A DNA stretch of 64,000 nucleotides from Agromyces sp. Marseille-P2726 (GCF_902809835.1 NZ_CADDWM010000009.1:62001-126000), one strand, 5' to 3'. Positions 44,853 to 54,253 are shown, counted from the stretch's first letter. Made by a program: numbers and translations. Notes: a model not told the origin generated them from the sequence alone.

Positions 44853-47366
44853 TCAGTCCACGGGTATCGGCGCCTCCTCGTCGTCGGGGTCGAGCGACAA
44901 CGTGGGCAGCGATGCGGTGAGCAGCGTGCCGTCGGAGCGGCGCGATCCCTCGACGTCGCGCATCGTCGGGGCGCCGAAGAGGCGCGGCCCCTGATCGAGG
45001 AGGGGAACGCTCACGGGCTCGTCGGCCGTGACGACGATCTCGGCGCCTCGGACCCGCAGGCGCGCCTCGTCGCCGACCTCGAGCGTGAACGAGATGGTCG
45101 TGGGCTCGAGCTCGACCCGCACGCGGGTGCCGCGGAGGGTGATGCGGAACGTGAGCTTCGTCCACTCGTCGGGCAGCCGAGGGTCGAACGTGAAGACGCC
45201 TCCGTGGTCGCGGAATCCGCCGAAGCCGGCGACGAGCGTGCTCCACACGCCGCCGGCAGAGGCGACGTGCACACCGTCGGCCGCGTTGTGGTGCAGGTCG
45301 GCGAGGTCGACGAAGAGCGCGGCGCGGAAGTACCGCATGGCCAGCTCGTGGTACCCGACCTCCGAGGCGATGATCGACTGCACGATCGCCGAGAGGGTGG
45401 AGTCGCCCGTCGTCAGCGGGTCGTAGTACTCGAAGTCGGCGCGCTTCATCTCGGTCGAGAAGCGATCGCCCTGCAGGTAGAGGGCGAGCACGACGTCGGC
45501 CTGCTTCAGCACCTGGAAGCGATAGATGACGAGCGGATGGTAGTGAAGCAGCAGGGGGCGGCGGTCTTCGGGCGTGTTCTCGAGGTCCCACAGCTCCTTC
45601 TGGAGGAACTGCGAGTCCTGCGGATGGATGCCGAGCTGCTCGTCGTAGGGGATGTGCATGTGCGCGGCGGCCCGACGCCAGCTCGCGACCTCACCGGGAG
45701 TGATGTCGAGGCGGTTCACGAGCTTGTGGTAGGCGATCGGGTTGTCGACCTGCAGGTTGTCGACGGCGGATGCCGCGGCCGCGAGGTTCGCGCGCGCCAT
45801 CACGTTGGTGTACAGGTTGTCGTTCACGACCGTCGTGTACTCGTCGGGACCCGTGACGCCGTGGACGTGGAACACGTCGTCGGTCTTGTTGGATCGCCAG
45901 AAGCCGAGGTCCTCCCACATGCGGGCGGTTTCGACGAGGATGTCGATCGCACCACGGGCGAGGAAGTCCACATCGCCGGTGGCGGCGACGTACTGGCACA
46001 GCGCGTAGGCGATGTCCGCATCGATGTGGTACTGCGCCGTGCCGGCCGCGTAGTACGCCGACGATTCCTGCCCGTTGATCGTGCGCCAGGGGAACAGGGC
46101 TCCGCGCTGGTTGAGCTCGATCGCCCGAGCACGGGCGGCGTCGAGCATGCGCTGCCGGAATCGGAGCACGTTGCGGGCGACGATCGGAGCCGTGTAGCTC
46201 AGGAACGGCATGACGTAGATCTCGCTGTCCCAGAAGTAGTGCCCGCCGTAGCCGGAACCGGTGACGCCCTTCGCCGCGACGCCGTCGCCGTCGGTGCGGG
46301 CCGTGGCCTGTGCGAGCTGGAACAGGTTCCAGCGCACCGCTTGCTGCAGCGCCGGCTGGTCGGCGATCTCGACGTCGGACCGCGCCCAGAAGTCGTCGAG
46401 CCAGGAACGCTGCTGGTCGAACAGCTCGGCCACGCCGAGCTCGATGGCGCGGTCGAGGGTGCGGTCGGTGCGGTCGACCAGCTCGCGGGTGGGCACGATG
46501 CGCGCGGTGTGGTAGGTGACGAACTTCGTGACCCGGATCGGCTTGCCCTGCTTCGCCTGGATCCGATAGATGTGCTTCGCGAGGTCGTCGCCGATCGATC
46601 CGCTCTCGGTGTACGGGTTCTCGGTCGAGATGGTGTGCTCGGCGCCGACCGCGAGGGTCATGCCCGAGTTGGTGCACTGGTACCCGAGCACGTAGCGACC
46701 GTTGCCCGAGCGCTGCACGCGCGGCTGCAGCACGCGGTCGATGAACTGCTCGGCCCGGCGCGGGTCGAATCCGGCGGGGGGCGCCGTCACGCCCGAACGG
46801 TACTCGTCGCGGCCGTCCTGGCGGTTCAGGATCGGGCTCGAGATCGTGACCGCGGCATCCGCATCGAGCAGTTCGACCTCGTAGTCCATGATGGCGAGGT
46901 GCCGGTCGGTGAAGGAGGTCATGCGCCGACTCGTGATGAGCACGCGCTTGCCCGACGGCGTGCGCCACTCGATGGAACGCGACAGCGTTCCGAGACGGAA
47001 GTCGAGGCGCCGCTCGTAGCCGAGCAGCTCGGCGACGGTGAGCACGAGGGGCTCGTCGTCGACGTAGAGGCGAATCACCTTCGCATCGGGGGCGTTCACG
47101 ATCGTCTGACCGACCCGCGCGAAGCCGAACGCCTCCTCGGCGTGCCGGATCGGCCAGGTCTCGTGGAAGCCGTTGATGAACGTGCCGTGGAAGTAGCCGT
47201 CGCGGCCCTCCTCGACGTTGCCGCGCAGCCCGAGGTACCCGTTGCCGACGGCGAACAGGGTCTCGGTGCGGCCCATGTCGTGCATCCCGAAGTCGGTCTC
47301 GACGAGCGCCCACTCGTCGATCGGGAACCGTAGGCGATTCAGGGGGTCGTTGTCGGCGAACCTCAT
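44853..47366 (-). CDS. Glycoside hydrolase family 65 disaccharide phosphorylase
   Basis: An 837-residue inverting phosphorylase of the maltose/trehalose/kojibiose phosphorylase group, which releases beta-glucose 1-phosphate. The general acid Glu lies in GVTGPDEYTTVVNDNLYTN. Other family pieces are GNGYLGLRGNVEEG near the N-terminus, SGYGGHYFWDSEIY and KQADVVLALYL. I chose the ATG at 47366 (MRFADNDPLNRL), which overlaps the HAD gene by four bases. The exact disaccharide cannot be read. The phosphate product fits the coupled beta-phosphoglucomutase. Confidence 0.93.
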   Translation of the reverse strand: MRFADNDPLNRLRFPIDEWALVETDFGMHDMGRTETLFAVGNGYLGLRGNVEEGRDGYFHGTFINGFHETWPIRHAEEAFGFARVGQTIVNAPDAKVIRLYVDDEPLVLTVAELLGYERRLDFRLGTLSRSIEWRTPSGKRVLITSRRMTSFTDRHLAIMDYEVELLDADAAVTISSPILNRQDGRDEYRSGVTAPPAGFDPRRAEQFIDRVLQPRVQRSGNGRYVLGYQCTNSGMTLAVGAEHTISTENPYTESGSIGDDLAKHIYRIQAKQGKPIRVTKFVTYHTARIVPTRELVDRTDRTLDRAIELGVAELFDQQRSWLDDFWARSDVEIADQPALQQAVRWNLFQLAQATARTDGDGVAAKGVTGSGYGGHYFWDSEIYVMPFLSYTAPIVARNVLRFRQRMLDAARARAIELNQRGALFPWRTINGQESSAYYAAGTAQYHIDADIAYALCQYVAATGDVDFLARGAIDILVETARMWEDLGFWRSNKTDDVFHVHGVTGPDEYTTVVNDNLYTNVMARANLAAAASAVDNLQVDNPIAYHKLVNRLDITPGEVASWRRAAAHMHIPYDEQLGIHPQDSQFLQKELWDLENTPEDRRPLLLHYHPLVIYRFQVLKQADVVLALYLQGDRFSTEMKRADFEYYDPLTTGDSTLSAIVQSIIASEVGYHELAMRYFRAALFVDLADLHHNAADGVHVASAGGVWSTLVAGFGGFRDHGGVFTFDPRLPDEWTKLTFRITLRGTRVRVELEPTTISFTLEVGDEARLRVRGAEIVVTADEPVSVPLLDQGPRLFGAPTMRDVEGSRRSDGTLLTASLPTLSLDPDDEEAPIPVD

Positions 47367-48148
47367 GCGGGTTCCTCTCGGGTGGTGCTCGGGGGAAGCG
47401 CGGGGATGAGCTCGTCGAGCTCGTCGACGATCACGTCGGCGCCGAGTTGCTCGAGCGCGGTGCGGCCGACGCCGCGATCGACCCCGACGACGATACCGAA
47501 TTCTCCGGCCGCCCCGGCCTTCACACCCGATTCGGCGTCCTCGATGACGGCGCACGCGGTGGTGGGGAGGCCGAGCAGTTCGGCGGCGCGCTCGAACGTG
47601 TCGGGCTCGGGCTTGCCGGGCAGCCCCTCGCGTGCGGCGACCGAGCCGTCGACGACCACGTCGAACCGGTCGGCGAGCCCGGCCGCCTCGAGCACCGCGG
47701 GCGCGTTCTTCGAACTCGACACGACGGCGACCTTCGCCCCGGTGCGCTCGACCGCGTCGAGGAACGCGACGCTCGCGGGATACGCGGTGACGCCCTCCTC
47801 CGCGAGCGTCGCATTGAAGGCCTCGTTCTTGCGGTTGCCGAGGCCGTGCACCGTGTCTTCGGTCGGGGCATCCGTCACGTCGCCCTCTTCCAGGCGGATG
47901 CCGCGGCTCTCGAGCAGCGAGCGGACGCCGTCGTAGCGGGGCTTGCCGTCGATGTACGCGTAGTAGTCGGCCTCTTCATATGGGCGCGCCCCGTGCGCCT
48001 CGAGGAACGGGGTGAACAGGCGCGCCCAGGCGTGCATGTGCACGGTCGCGGTGGGCGTGAGCACGCCGTCGAGGTCGAAGAGGTAGCCCCGGATGCCGCT
48101 GAGGTCGACGCCTCGACGGGGCGTAGGGGAGGTTTCGGGCGAGGTCAC
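47363..48148 (-). CDS. HAD-family hydrolase, beta-phosphoglucomutase-like
   Basis: A 261-residue HAD protein of the beta-PGM group. Motif I is YLFDLDGVLTPTA with both Asp residues, motif II is VVSSSKNA, motif III Lys is in GLPGKPEPDTF and motif IV is CAVIEDAESGVKAG. It should convert beta-glucose 1-phosphate from the GH65 enzyme to glucose 6-phosphate; the pair is a classic disaccharide catabolic module. No transporter for the sugar lies in the window. Confidence 0.92.
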   Translation of the reverse strand: MTSPETSPTPRRGVDLSGIRGYLFDLDGVLTPTATVHMHAWARLFTPFLEAHGARPYEEADYYAYIDGKPRYDGVRSLLESRGIRLEEGDVTDAPTEDTVHGLGNRKNEAFNATLAEEGVTAYPASVAFLDAVERTGAKVAVVSSSKNAPAVLEAAGLADRFDVVVDGSVAAREGLPGKPEPDTFERAAELLGLPTTACAVIEDAESGVKAGAAGEFGIVVGVDRGVGRTALEQLGADVIVDELDELIPALPPSTTREEPA

Positions 48149-48432
48149 GGTCGTCCTTTCGTCGGATCGGGTTGTAGGGCACCGGATCCCGCTGATCGAT
48201 GCTATTCCCGACGACCGTGGAGTGCGAGGCCGGACGGGGACTCTGAGGATTCACAGAGGGTTCCCGGGTGCGAGGAGCATTCAGTTCATCGCCCAGTGTG
48301 CACTTCGCGCCCTCGCGAGGGAGACGACTGCACTCTCGGCACGGGAATCGCCACCACAGCAGGAACGTCTGCGCGAAACACCGCGTGCGAGATGTTAGGC
48401 TCGTGTGGTTGACGCACCTCGGTGCGCCACAC

Positions 48433-48516
48433 GCGCGAGTGGCGGAATTGGCAGACGCGCTGGCTTCAGGTGCCAGTACTCGCAAGGGTGTGGGGGTTCA
48501 AGTCCCCCCTCGCGCA
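48433..48516 (+). tRNA. tRNA-Leu (CAG)
   Basis: An 84-base class II tRNA. GCGCGAG pairs with CTCGCGC, the anticodon stem CTGGC/GCCAG carries loop TTCAGGT, and there is a long variable arm. The T-arm is GGGGGTTCAAGTCCCCC. The upstream gap (48149-48432) contains a -10-like TTAGGCT near 48394 and no gene. Confidence 0.97.
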
Positions 48517-48523
48517 CAAGCAT

Positions 48524-48549
48524 GGCCTCGGAGATCCGGGGCCTTTCTT
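48524..48549 (+). terminator. Terminator after tRNA-Leu
   Basis: GGCCTCGG-AGAT-CCGGGGCC forms an 8-bp stem (one G-T) followed by TTTCTTC. The rest of the gap to 48792 holds a near-repeat (TTGGTATGCCGCGAG / TTGGTTTGCCGCGAG) and no gene. Confidence 0.85.
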
Positions 48550-48792
48550 CTTGGTATGCCGCGAGTCTTTTTGGTTTGCCGCGAGCTTCCTTTCCTCTGC
48601 AGCTCGGATGCCGCAGGCGCGGCGTCGCGGCATCCGTGGCCCCTCTTCTCGGGCCATTGCCGGCGCCGAGGCCGGCTGGCTCTTGCGTTCGTGGGACGAA
48701 GTCCGCGAGGATGACTCACAATCGCAGTCCGACGTCATCGCCGTCCCGGACACACGCGCCGGGGCGTGCATTCTGGCCCTGGGGAGTGTGCC

Positions 48793-50235
48793 GTGACTGA
48801 CCTCGACCAGGACGGGGCACCGTCCGCGGATCCGCTGCTCGAACCATTCACGCCCGGCATGCGGGCGAATCCGCCCGAGCTCGCAGAGCTGACACGCAAC
48901 GACGAGATCGTGTCGCAGGTGGTCATCCCGCTCGCCGACGTGAAGACCCGCGAGTTCGTCGAGGAGTGGCGCAACGCCTCGTACAACTGCTACTCGTCGG
49001 GCCACAAGTTCTGCCGCGAGGTCTGTCCCGTCGTCACCGAGACGCGCAACGAATCGTGGAGTCCGACGGCGTTCCACGCGAACGTCGTGGCCATGGAGCG
49101 CGGCGAGCTGACCATCGAGGACGTCGCCGCCGACTACGTGAACTGCACCCAGTGCGGCGCGTGCGAATTGCGGTGTCCCAACACGCTGTTCACCGGTGAC
49201 TTCTACCGGTTCCGCACCCGCACGGTCGATGTCGTCAAGGCGGCGCGCGCGCTCGCGGTCGACTCCGGCATCCATCAGGAGGGGTACCGCTCGTGGAACG
49301 CCCGCACGGCGGAGCGCAGCCACGAGCCGGTGCTCGGCGAAGTGCCGGTCGGCCAGGAGACGGTGCGCGACTGGGCCGACGGTCTCGACATCCCGATCGG
49401 CGGCGAGTCGATCCTCTTCGTGGACTGCGAGGCGGCGTTCTACCGCACGTCGGTGCCGCGCGCGGTCGCGCAGGTGCTGCAGAAAGCCGGGTACGAGTTC
49501 GGGCTGATGGGCGAGCAGTGGTGCTGCGGCGGTCCCGCCGCCGAGATGGGCTACGTCGACCAGGCTCGCGCGTTCGCGGAGCACAACCTGGCGTCGTGGC
49601 GTGCGACCGGGACGAAGCGACTGCTCGTGCTCGACCCGCACGACTACATCGCGTTCACCGAGGACTACCCGAAGTACTTCGGGGCGGAGTTCGATCTCGA
49701 GGTCGTGCTCGTCGTCGAACTGTTCGCCGAGATGATCCGCGACGGCCGGCTCGTGCCGGAAGTCCCCGTGGATCGCGCCATCACCTACCACGACCCGTGT
49801 CGGCTCAACAAGCGCAAGGGCATCTGGAAGGAGCCCCGCGAGGTGCTCCGCGCGATCCCGGGCCTGCGGTTCGAGGACGTCGACCGGGTCACGCAATGGT
49901 CGTACTGCTCGGGCGCCGGCGGAGGACTCGCGGTCGAGAAGCCCGAGCTCACGGCGGCGATCAGCGCCCGACGACTCGACCACGCCGGCCGGCTCGACGT
50001 CGACACGCTCGTCAGTGCGTGCCCGTGGTCGGAGCGCCCGCTCACCGAAGCCGGTGACGACGTCGACATCGACGTGCTCGACATCCACGAACTGCTGGCG
50101 ACCTCGCTCGGCATCGATGTGGGCGGTTCGCGCGGCGAGACCGGCGATCGACGGCTCGCGCAGATCCGTACGGGCGCTCCGGGCCGGGTGCGTCGAACGA
50201 GAAGCAGGCGCGATACCGGCGAGGGCGAGGGCTGA
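48793..50235 (+). CDS. HdrD/GlpC-like (4Fe-4S) oxidoreductase subunit with CCG domains
   Basis: A 480-residue iron-sulfur protein. Two 4Fe-4S motifs occupy the N-terminal third: CYSSGHKFCREVCP and CTQCGACELRCP. Two Cys-rich CCG domains follow: WCCGGPAAEMG, then HDPCRLNKRKG, SYCSGAGGG and ACPWSERP. Such proteins pass electrons between a flavin oxidase and the quinone pool or a disulfide (GlcF, GlpC, LutA, HdrD families). GTG at 48793 has GGGGAG six bases upstream. The FAD-linked oxidase next door is the likely partner; the substrate is unknown. The first cluster motif has an unusual C-x6-C-x3-CP spacing. Confidence 0.88.
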   Translation: MTDLDQDGAPSADPLLEPFTPGMRANPPELAELTRNDEIVSQVVIPLADVKTREFVEEWRNASYNCYSSGHKFCREVCPVVTETRNESWSPTAFHANVVAMERGELTIEDVAADYVNCTQCGACELRCPNTLFTGDFYRFRTRTVDVVKAARALAVDSGIHQEGYRSWNARTAERSHEPVLGEVPVGQETVRDWADGLDIPIGGESILFVDCEAAFYRTSVPRAVAQVLQKAGYEFGLMGEQWCCGGPAAEMGYVDQARAFAEHNLASWRATGTKRLLVLDPHDYIAFTEDYPKYFGAEFDLEVVLVVELFAEMIRDGRLVPEVPVDRAITYHDPCRLNKRKGIWKEPREVLRAIPGLRFEDVDRVTQWSYCSGAGGGLAVEKPELTAAISARRLDHAGRLDVDTLVSACPWSERPLTEAGDDVDIDVLDIHELLATSLGIDVGGSRGETGDRRLAQIRTGAPGRVRRTRSRRDTGEGEG

Positions 50236-50249
50236 GAGGGAGCGCACCG

Positions 50250-51755
50250 ATGACGATCATGCTCGAGCACGTCGATGAAGTCGTTCGCGCCCTGCGCACC
50301 GTGCTCCCCGACGAACAGATCCTCACGGGCCGCGCCGACCGCTTCAACCGGGCCAGGGTTCCCGCACCGTTCCCGGTGCACCGCTGGTCGGAGCGAGTTC
50401 CCGATCTCGTGGTGCTCCCGACCTCGACCGAGCAGGTCGCCGCGGTGGTGAGGATCGCGAACGACCTGCGCGTGCCGGTCGTTCCCCGCGACGGCGGCAC
50501 GGGACTGACCGACGGCGCGGTGCCCCTGCGGGGCGGCATCCTCGTCGATGTCAAGCGGATGAACCAGGTGCACGAGCTCGACCTCGTGAACCGCACCGTG
50601 ACGGTGGGCACCGGTATCAATATGCTGAAGCTCAACGAGTACCTCGCCCCGTACGGCCTCTTCTATCCCGACGATCCGGCGTCGTACCCGTGCTCGCTCG
50701 TGGGCGGACGTATCGGCACGAGCGGATGGTCGCTCATCGGGGCGCGCTACGGCCACACGCGTGACCTCGTGCTGAGCTTCGACCACGTGCTGCCGACGGG
50801 CGAGGTGATGCACGTCGGCGACGGCATCGGGCGCAAGGTCTCGAAGTCCTCGAGCGGCTACCAGCTCAAGCACCTCTTCATGGGGCACCAGGGCACGCTC
50901 GGGATCGCGACGCGTGCGACCCTCAAGCTCTTCCCCAAGCCCGAGGCCGAGCTCTCGCCGTTCTGGGCGTTCGACAACTACGACGACGCCTACGCCTGTA
51001 CGGGCGCGCTCGCGCGCGCCGGCGTGGCGACGTTCGCGGGTGCGGTGCTCTTCGATGAGCACAAGGTCGCCTACCTGCGACGAGACGATGAGGCCTACAT
51101 CCCCCAGCCGACGGATGTGCGGGCGCTCGTCTGCGCCGTGATGTACGGCTGGGACGACGAGGTGCGCGCCGGTGGCAGGCGTCTGTTCCGGATCGCGAAG
51201 GAGCACGGCGCCCGCTACCTCGGCGACGAGATCTCGGAGGGCGACTGGGCGGCGCGGCACGATCGCTACGCGACCCCGTTGCACGGTCGCACCAAGGACG
51301 GCCAGGTCGTGCCGATGAGCTGGCACTGCGAGGACGCGGCCATCAACTTCTCGGCCCTCCCGTCCGTCACCAGGGCGTGGCACGAGATCGTCGCCGACCT
51401 GCGACGCCGCACCGACGTCTTCGACGACTGGGGGATGTTCGCGTACACGCAGGGAAGCACCGGGGTGGACTACCTCACCGAGATCGACATCGGCATCTGG
51501 GAGCAGCAGCTGGATGACCGGGCGTGGGCCATGTGGGTCGACGCGAAACGCGACATCGCCCGGGTCGCGCTCGATCACGGCGGCTCGATCAGCGCGTGCC
51601 ACGGCTCGTGCCGGGAAGGCGAGGTCGACCTGGTGCCCGAGGAACTCGGCCGCGGATTCGACGTCATGCTCGACATCAAGCGGACGCTCGACCCCAACAA
51701 CATCATGAACCCCGGCAAGTACCTGCTCGACCGGGCCTATCCGGAGGGGGAGTGA
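50250..51755 (+). CDS. FAD-linked oxidase (GlcD/D-lactate dehydrogenase type)
   Basis: A 501-residue VAO-family flavoprotein. The FAD-binding PP-loop region is VVPRDGGTGLTDGAVPLRGG, followed by SLVGGRIGTSGWSLIGARYG. The C-terminal substrate domain ends in a segment with GSISACHGSCREGEVDL and LDPNNIMNPGKYL, typical of D-2-hydroxyacid dehydrogenases. GGGAG lies seven bases before the ATG. It starts 14 bases after the Fe-S gene and ends one base before the 108-residue gene. Probably oxidises a hydroxyacid or related alcohol through the Fe-S subunit; substrate unknown. Confidence 0.92.
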   Translation: MTIMLEHVDEVVRALRTVLPDEQILTGRADRFNRARVPAPFPVHRWSERVPDLVVLPTSTEQVAAVVRIANDLRVPVVPRDGGTGLTDGAVPLRGGILVDVKRMNQVHELDLVNRTVTVGTGINMLKLNEYLAPYGLFYPDDPASYPCSLVGGRIGTSGWSLIGARYGHTRDLVLSFDHVLPTGEVMHVGDGIGRKVSKSSSGYQLKHLFMGHQGTLGIATRATLKLFPKPEAELSPFWAFDNYDDAYACTGALARAGVATFAGAVLFDEHKVAYLRRDDEAYIPQPTDVRALVCAVMYGWDDEVRAGGRRLFRIAKEHGARYLGDEISEGDWAARHDRYATPLHGRTKDGQVVPMSWHCEDAAINFSALPSVTRAWHEIVADLRRRTDVFDDWGMFAYTQGSTGVDYLTEIDIGIWEQQLDDRAWAMWVDAKRDIARVALDHGGSISACHGSCREGEVDLVPEELGRGFDVMLDIKRTLDPNNIMNPGKYLLDRAYPEGE

Positions 51756-51756
51756 G

Positions 51757-52083
51757 ATGGCGTTCCGGTACGAGGAGCAGATGCAGCCTCCCGAGCCTCG
51801 ACGGGTCACGGATGTCGCGATCACGACGCACGAGCACGTCTTCGAGGTGGACCCGCGGCTCATGGAGCGGTGGGTGCTGCAGCAGACCTTTCCGAACTGG
51901 GACTCGCTCCGCATCATGAACGCGCGCGGCGATCACCTCGCCTGGATGCACGCGCACTTCGCCAAGAGTGTCGTGACGGGTTCGGACCTGCTCGCCGAGG
52001 TCGACGCCGAGGCCACGGCCCGGTCGGCCCAAGCCGGCTCGGCCGCGGCATCCGTCAACGAAGCGCCGGAGACCCCCACCTGA
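51757..52083 (+). CDS. Orphan 108-residue protein in the oxidase operon
   Basis: I do not recognise a family. The first 80 residues look folded: aromatic and charged (FRYEEQMQPPEP, RWVLQQTFPNWDSLRIMNARGD, LAWMHAHFAK). The last 30 are Ala/Ser-rich and probably disordered. There are no Cys residues, membrane segments or signal peptide. Its ATG follows the FAD oxidase stop by a single base, so it is surely co-translated. A third, small subunit of a three-part oxidoreductase is the simplest guess, by analogy with GlcDEF-type enzymes. Confidence 0.85.
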   Translation: MAFRYEEQMQPPEPRRVTDVAITTHEHVFEVDPRLMERWVLQQTFPNWDSLRIMNARGDHLAWMHAHFAKSVVTGSDLLAEVDAEATARSAQAGSAAASVNEAPETPT

Positions 52084-52113
52084 TCGGTTCCCGACACCCC
52101 GAAGGAGATCGCC

Positions 52114-53163
52114 ATGAAGTTCAGCTACGTCATGCTCCCCGACTACCCCTTGGAACAGTCGATGCGTTCCATCCAGGTCGCCGACGAGCTGGGGTTCCAT
52201 GCCGTGTACGCCGCCGACGAGACGTGGCACAAGGACCTCTGGCTCCTCTTCGCGGCGGCCGCGGACAAGACGAAGAACGTCCGGTTCGGTCCCAGCGCCT
52301 CAGGGGTCATGCTGCGCGAGCCGACGCTGATCGCCCAGGCGGCCGCCACGCTCGATGAGCTCACCGATGGCCGGGCCGAGGTCGTGCTGTCGAGCGGCAA
52401 CTTCGGGCTGCTCGCGCAGTACGGCATCGACTGGACCGACACCAAGCCCCTCTCGCGGGTCATCGAGGGCGTGAAGGCCGTCCGGACCTTCCTCGATGAC
52501 GGCGTGATCACCATGGACGGCGACTTCTTCAACTACTCGAGCCTCTTCACGTTCGCGCGTCCGGTGCAGGCTCGCGTGCCGGTGAAGATGGCCGCGATGC
52601 GGGGCCCGAAGTCGTTCGAGGCCAGCGCGGAGTTCTCCGACGGGTGCCACCACGCGCTGAGCTACACGCGCGAGGCGTACGAGTACATGATCGAGCACTG
52701 CAGGATCGGCGCCGAGCGCGCGGGCAAGAAGCTGGACGACCTCGATCTCGGGGCTTGGGTCGTGTTCGCGGTCGGGGAGGATTCCCAGAAGGCGAAGGAT
52801 GCCGCGCGAGCGATGGTCGGCCTCTACGCCTCGTCGATGCCGCACGAGCAGCTGCGTCGCAACGGCGTCGAGCCCGAGGAGGTCGCGCCGATCATCGAGG
52901 CGCTCGGCGCGGGCGAGCTCGCTCGTGCGATCGAGCTCACGTCGCCCGAGCTCGGCGACCGGCTCTCGATCGCCGGGACGCCCGAGGAGTGCCTCGAGAA
53001 GATCCAGCGTGAGATCGCGCCGACGGGGATCAACCACATGATCCTGGCGATCACCGACGCCGCGTTGGTCAAGTCGCTCATGGGCCACGAGGTCGAGGGA
53101 GTGGCCGACGTCGACACGCAGCTGCGGCTCGTGCACGATCGGATCATGCCGGCATTCGCGTAG
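52114..53163 (+). CDS. LLM-class flavin-dependent (F420- or FMN-dependent) oxidoreductase
   Basis: A 349-residue TIM-barrel enzyme of the luciferase-like family related to methylene-H4MPT reductase. KFSYVMLPDYPLEQSMRSIQ and ELGFHAVYAADETWHKD form the first repeats; SGVMLREPTLIAQAAATLDEL and LSSGNFGLLAQYGI match the cofactor region. AAGGAG lies eight bases before the ATG. Whether it uses F420 or FMN and which substrate it takes cannot be decided. It is the fourth gene in line after the Fe-S/FAD oxidase genes, with a 30-base gap. Confidence 0.9.
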   Translation: MKFSYVMLPDYPLEQSMRSIQVADELGFHAVYAADETWHKDLWLLFAAAADKTKNVRFGPSASGVMLREPTLIAQAAATLDELTDGRAEVVLSSGNFGLLAQYGIDWTDTKPLSRVIEGVKAVRTFLDDGVITMDGDFFNYSSLFTFARPVQARVPVKMAAMRGPKSFEASAEFSDGCHHALSYTREAYEYMIEHCRIGAERAGKKLDDLDLGAWVVFAVGEDSQKAKDAARAMVGLYASSMPHEQLRRNGVEPEEVAPIIEALGAGELARAIELTSPELGDRLSIAGTPEECLEKIQREIAPTGINHMILAITDAALVKSLMGHEVEGVADVDTQLRLVHDRIMPAFA

Positions 53164-53204
53164 GCCTCGGTTGACCGGACGCGGGCGCCGACCGCTCCTG
53201 CCAA

Positions 53205-53267
53205 GCGCTCGCGACCCTTGACCGCGCGCTCGCGACCCTTGACCGCGCGCTCGCGACCCTTGACAAC
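53205..53267. repeat. Three 21-bp tandem repeats
   Basis: GCGCTCGCGACCCTTGACCGC occurs twice perfectly (53205-53225, 53226-53246). A third copy at 53247-53267 ends in AAC. The period of 21 is about two helical turns. Each unit contains TTGAC, and the last gives TTGACA at 53260-53265. The repeats lie between the LLM gene and the bicupin operator. Confidence 0.85.
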
Positions 53268-53288
53268 CGCGTCCACACACCCTTGACT

Positions 53289-53308
53289 ACTGTTCAGTGG
53301 CACTGAAC
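53289..53308. promoter_or_regulatory. Operator site A (upstream of bicupin gene)
   Basis: ACTGTTCAGT-GGCA-CTGAAC is identical outside the four-base spacer to site B at 55334. It is a palindrome (GTTCAG-N5-CTGAAC), and TTGACT lies directly before it. Likely bound by the XRE-cupin regulator encoded at 58140. Confidence 0.7.
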
Positions 53309-53359
53309 GACGGGTGCACTGCGCTGCGCCGGCAGCCGGTACGCCGGGAAGGGACGCTC

Positions 53360-54253
53360 ATGTCGAGGTTCGTGGTGCGCCGCCGGGACGCAGCGGTGTA
53401 CTCGCCGCCCGGTCCGCTCGCTCCGGATGCGGTCGGGATGACGCGATGGCGCGCCGTGGGCGAGGATGACGGTGCCGCCCACACCGACTTCGGCGTCACG
53501 CGCCTCGAGCCCGGCGGGTCGACGGCGACGCACGTGCACTCGTTCGAGGAGAGCTTCCACCTCATCGAAGGCGAGGTGGTGCTCGCAACGCCCGAGGCCA
53601 CCGTTCACCTCGTGGCCGGAGACTACGGCGTCATCCCGATCGGCGTACCGCACGCCTGGCGCGCCGTCGGCGACACGGTCGCCGTGTGGTGCGATCTCTT
53701 CACGCCGCCCGCGCGTGAGCGCCACGGCTCCGACACCTACCGCGTTCCCGAACTCGCGTCGGCCGACCCGGTGCGGGTCGATCCTCGAGACCCGCGGACC
53801 CGGTCGTTCGGCAACATCACGACCGAGCACATGAACCCGGGCAGGCAGTCGCAGGAGCTGCTCGCGGTGTCGGGAAGCATGCGCACGGCACTGCTGGTCT
53901 ACACGGGCATCTCGCTCAAGATGATGGTCGATTCCGACCTCGGGGCGACGCTCGGAGCCATGTTCATGGTGCAGTACGACCCCGACGGAGCCGCCGGTCC
54001 CCACGACCATCCACTCGAGGAGGCGTATCTCATCCTCGACGGAGAGGTCAGGGCGACCTTCGACGGGGAGGAATTCCTGCTGGGCCCCGGCGACTTCGCG
54101 TGGGCGGGTGTCGGGTGCGTGCACTCGTTCTCGGCCACCGGTGCGAACGTGCGCTGGCTCGAGACGCAGTCGCCGCAGATGCCGCCGCGCCACGCGTACC
54201 GCTTCGTGCGTGATTGGGACTACCTGGAGCAACGACTGGAGGACGAGCTATGA
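53360..54253 (+). CDS. Bicupin-domain protein
   Basis: A 297-residue protein with two cupin barrels. Barrel 1 has THVHSFEESFHLIEGE and barrel 2 GPHDHPLEEAYLILDGE, so both retain the two-His, one-Glu metal triad. I chose the ATG at 53360 with GAAGGGA five bases upstream; the longer frame crosses the operator. Bicupins include dioxygenases, isomerases and ureidoglycine aminohydrolase; the function here is unknown. It overlaps the SDR gene by four bases. Site A suggests control by the XRE-cupin regulator. Confidence 0.88.
   Translation: MSRFVVRRRDAAVYSPPGPLAPDAVGMTRWRAVGEDDGAAHTDFGVTRLEPGGSTATHVHSFEESFHLIEGEVVLATPEATVHLVAGDYGVIPIGVPHAWRAVGDTVAVWCDLFTPPARERHGSDTYRVPELASADPVRVDPRDPRTRSFGNITTEHMNPGRQSQELLAVSGSMRTALLVYTGISLKMMVDSDLGATLGAMFMVQYDPDGAAGPHDHPLEEAYLILDGEVRATFDGEEFLLGPGDFAWAGVGCVHSFSATGANVRWLETQSPQMPPRHAYRFVRDWDYLEQRLEDEL

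Noticed and set aside
48600..48792. An operator copy upstream of the Fe-S/FAD oxidase genes.
   Set aside because: I looked for TTCAG/CTGAA arms and found none, so these genes are not placed in the XRE-cupin regulon.
53205..53267. Possible CRISPR array.
   Set aside because: Units are directly adjacent with no spacers and no cas genes; it is a simple tandem repeat.
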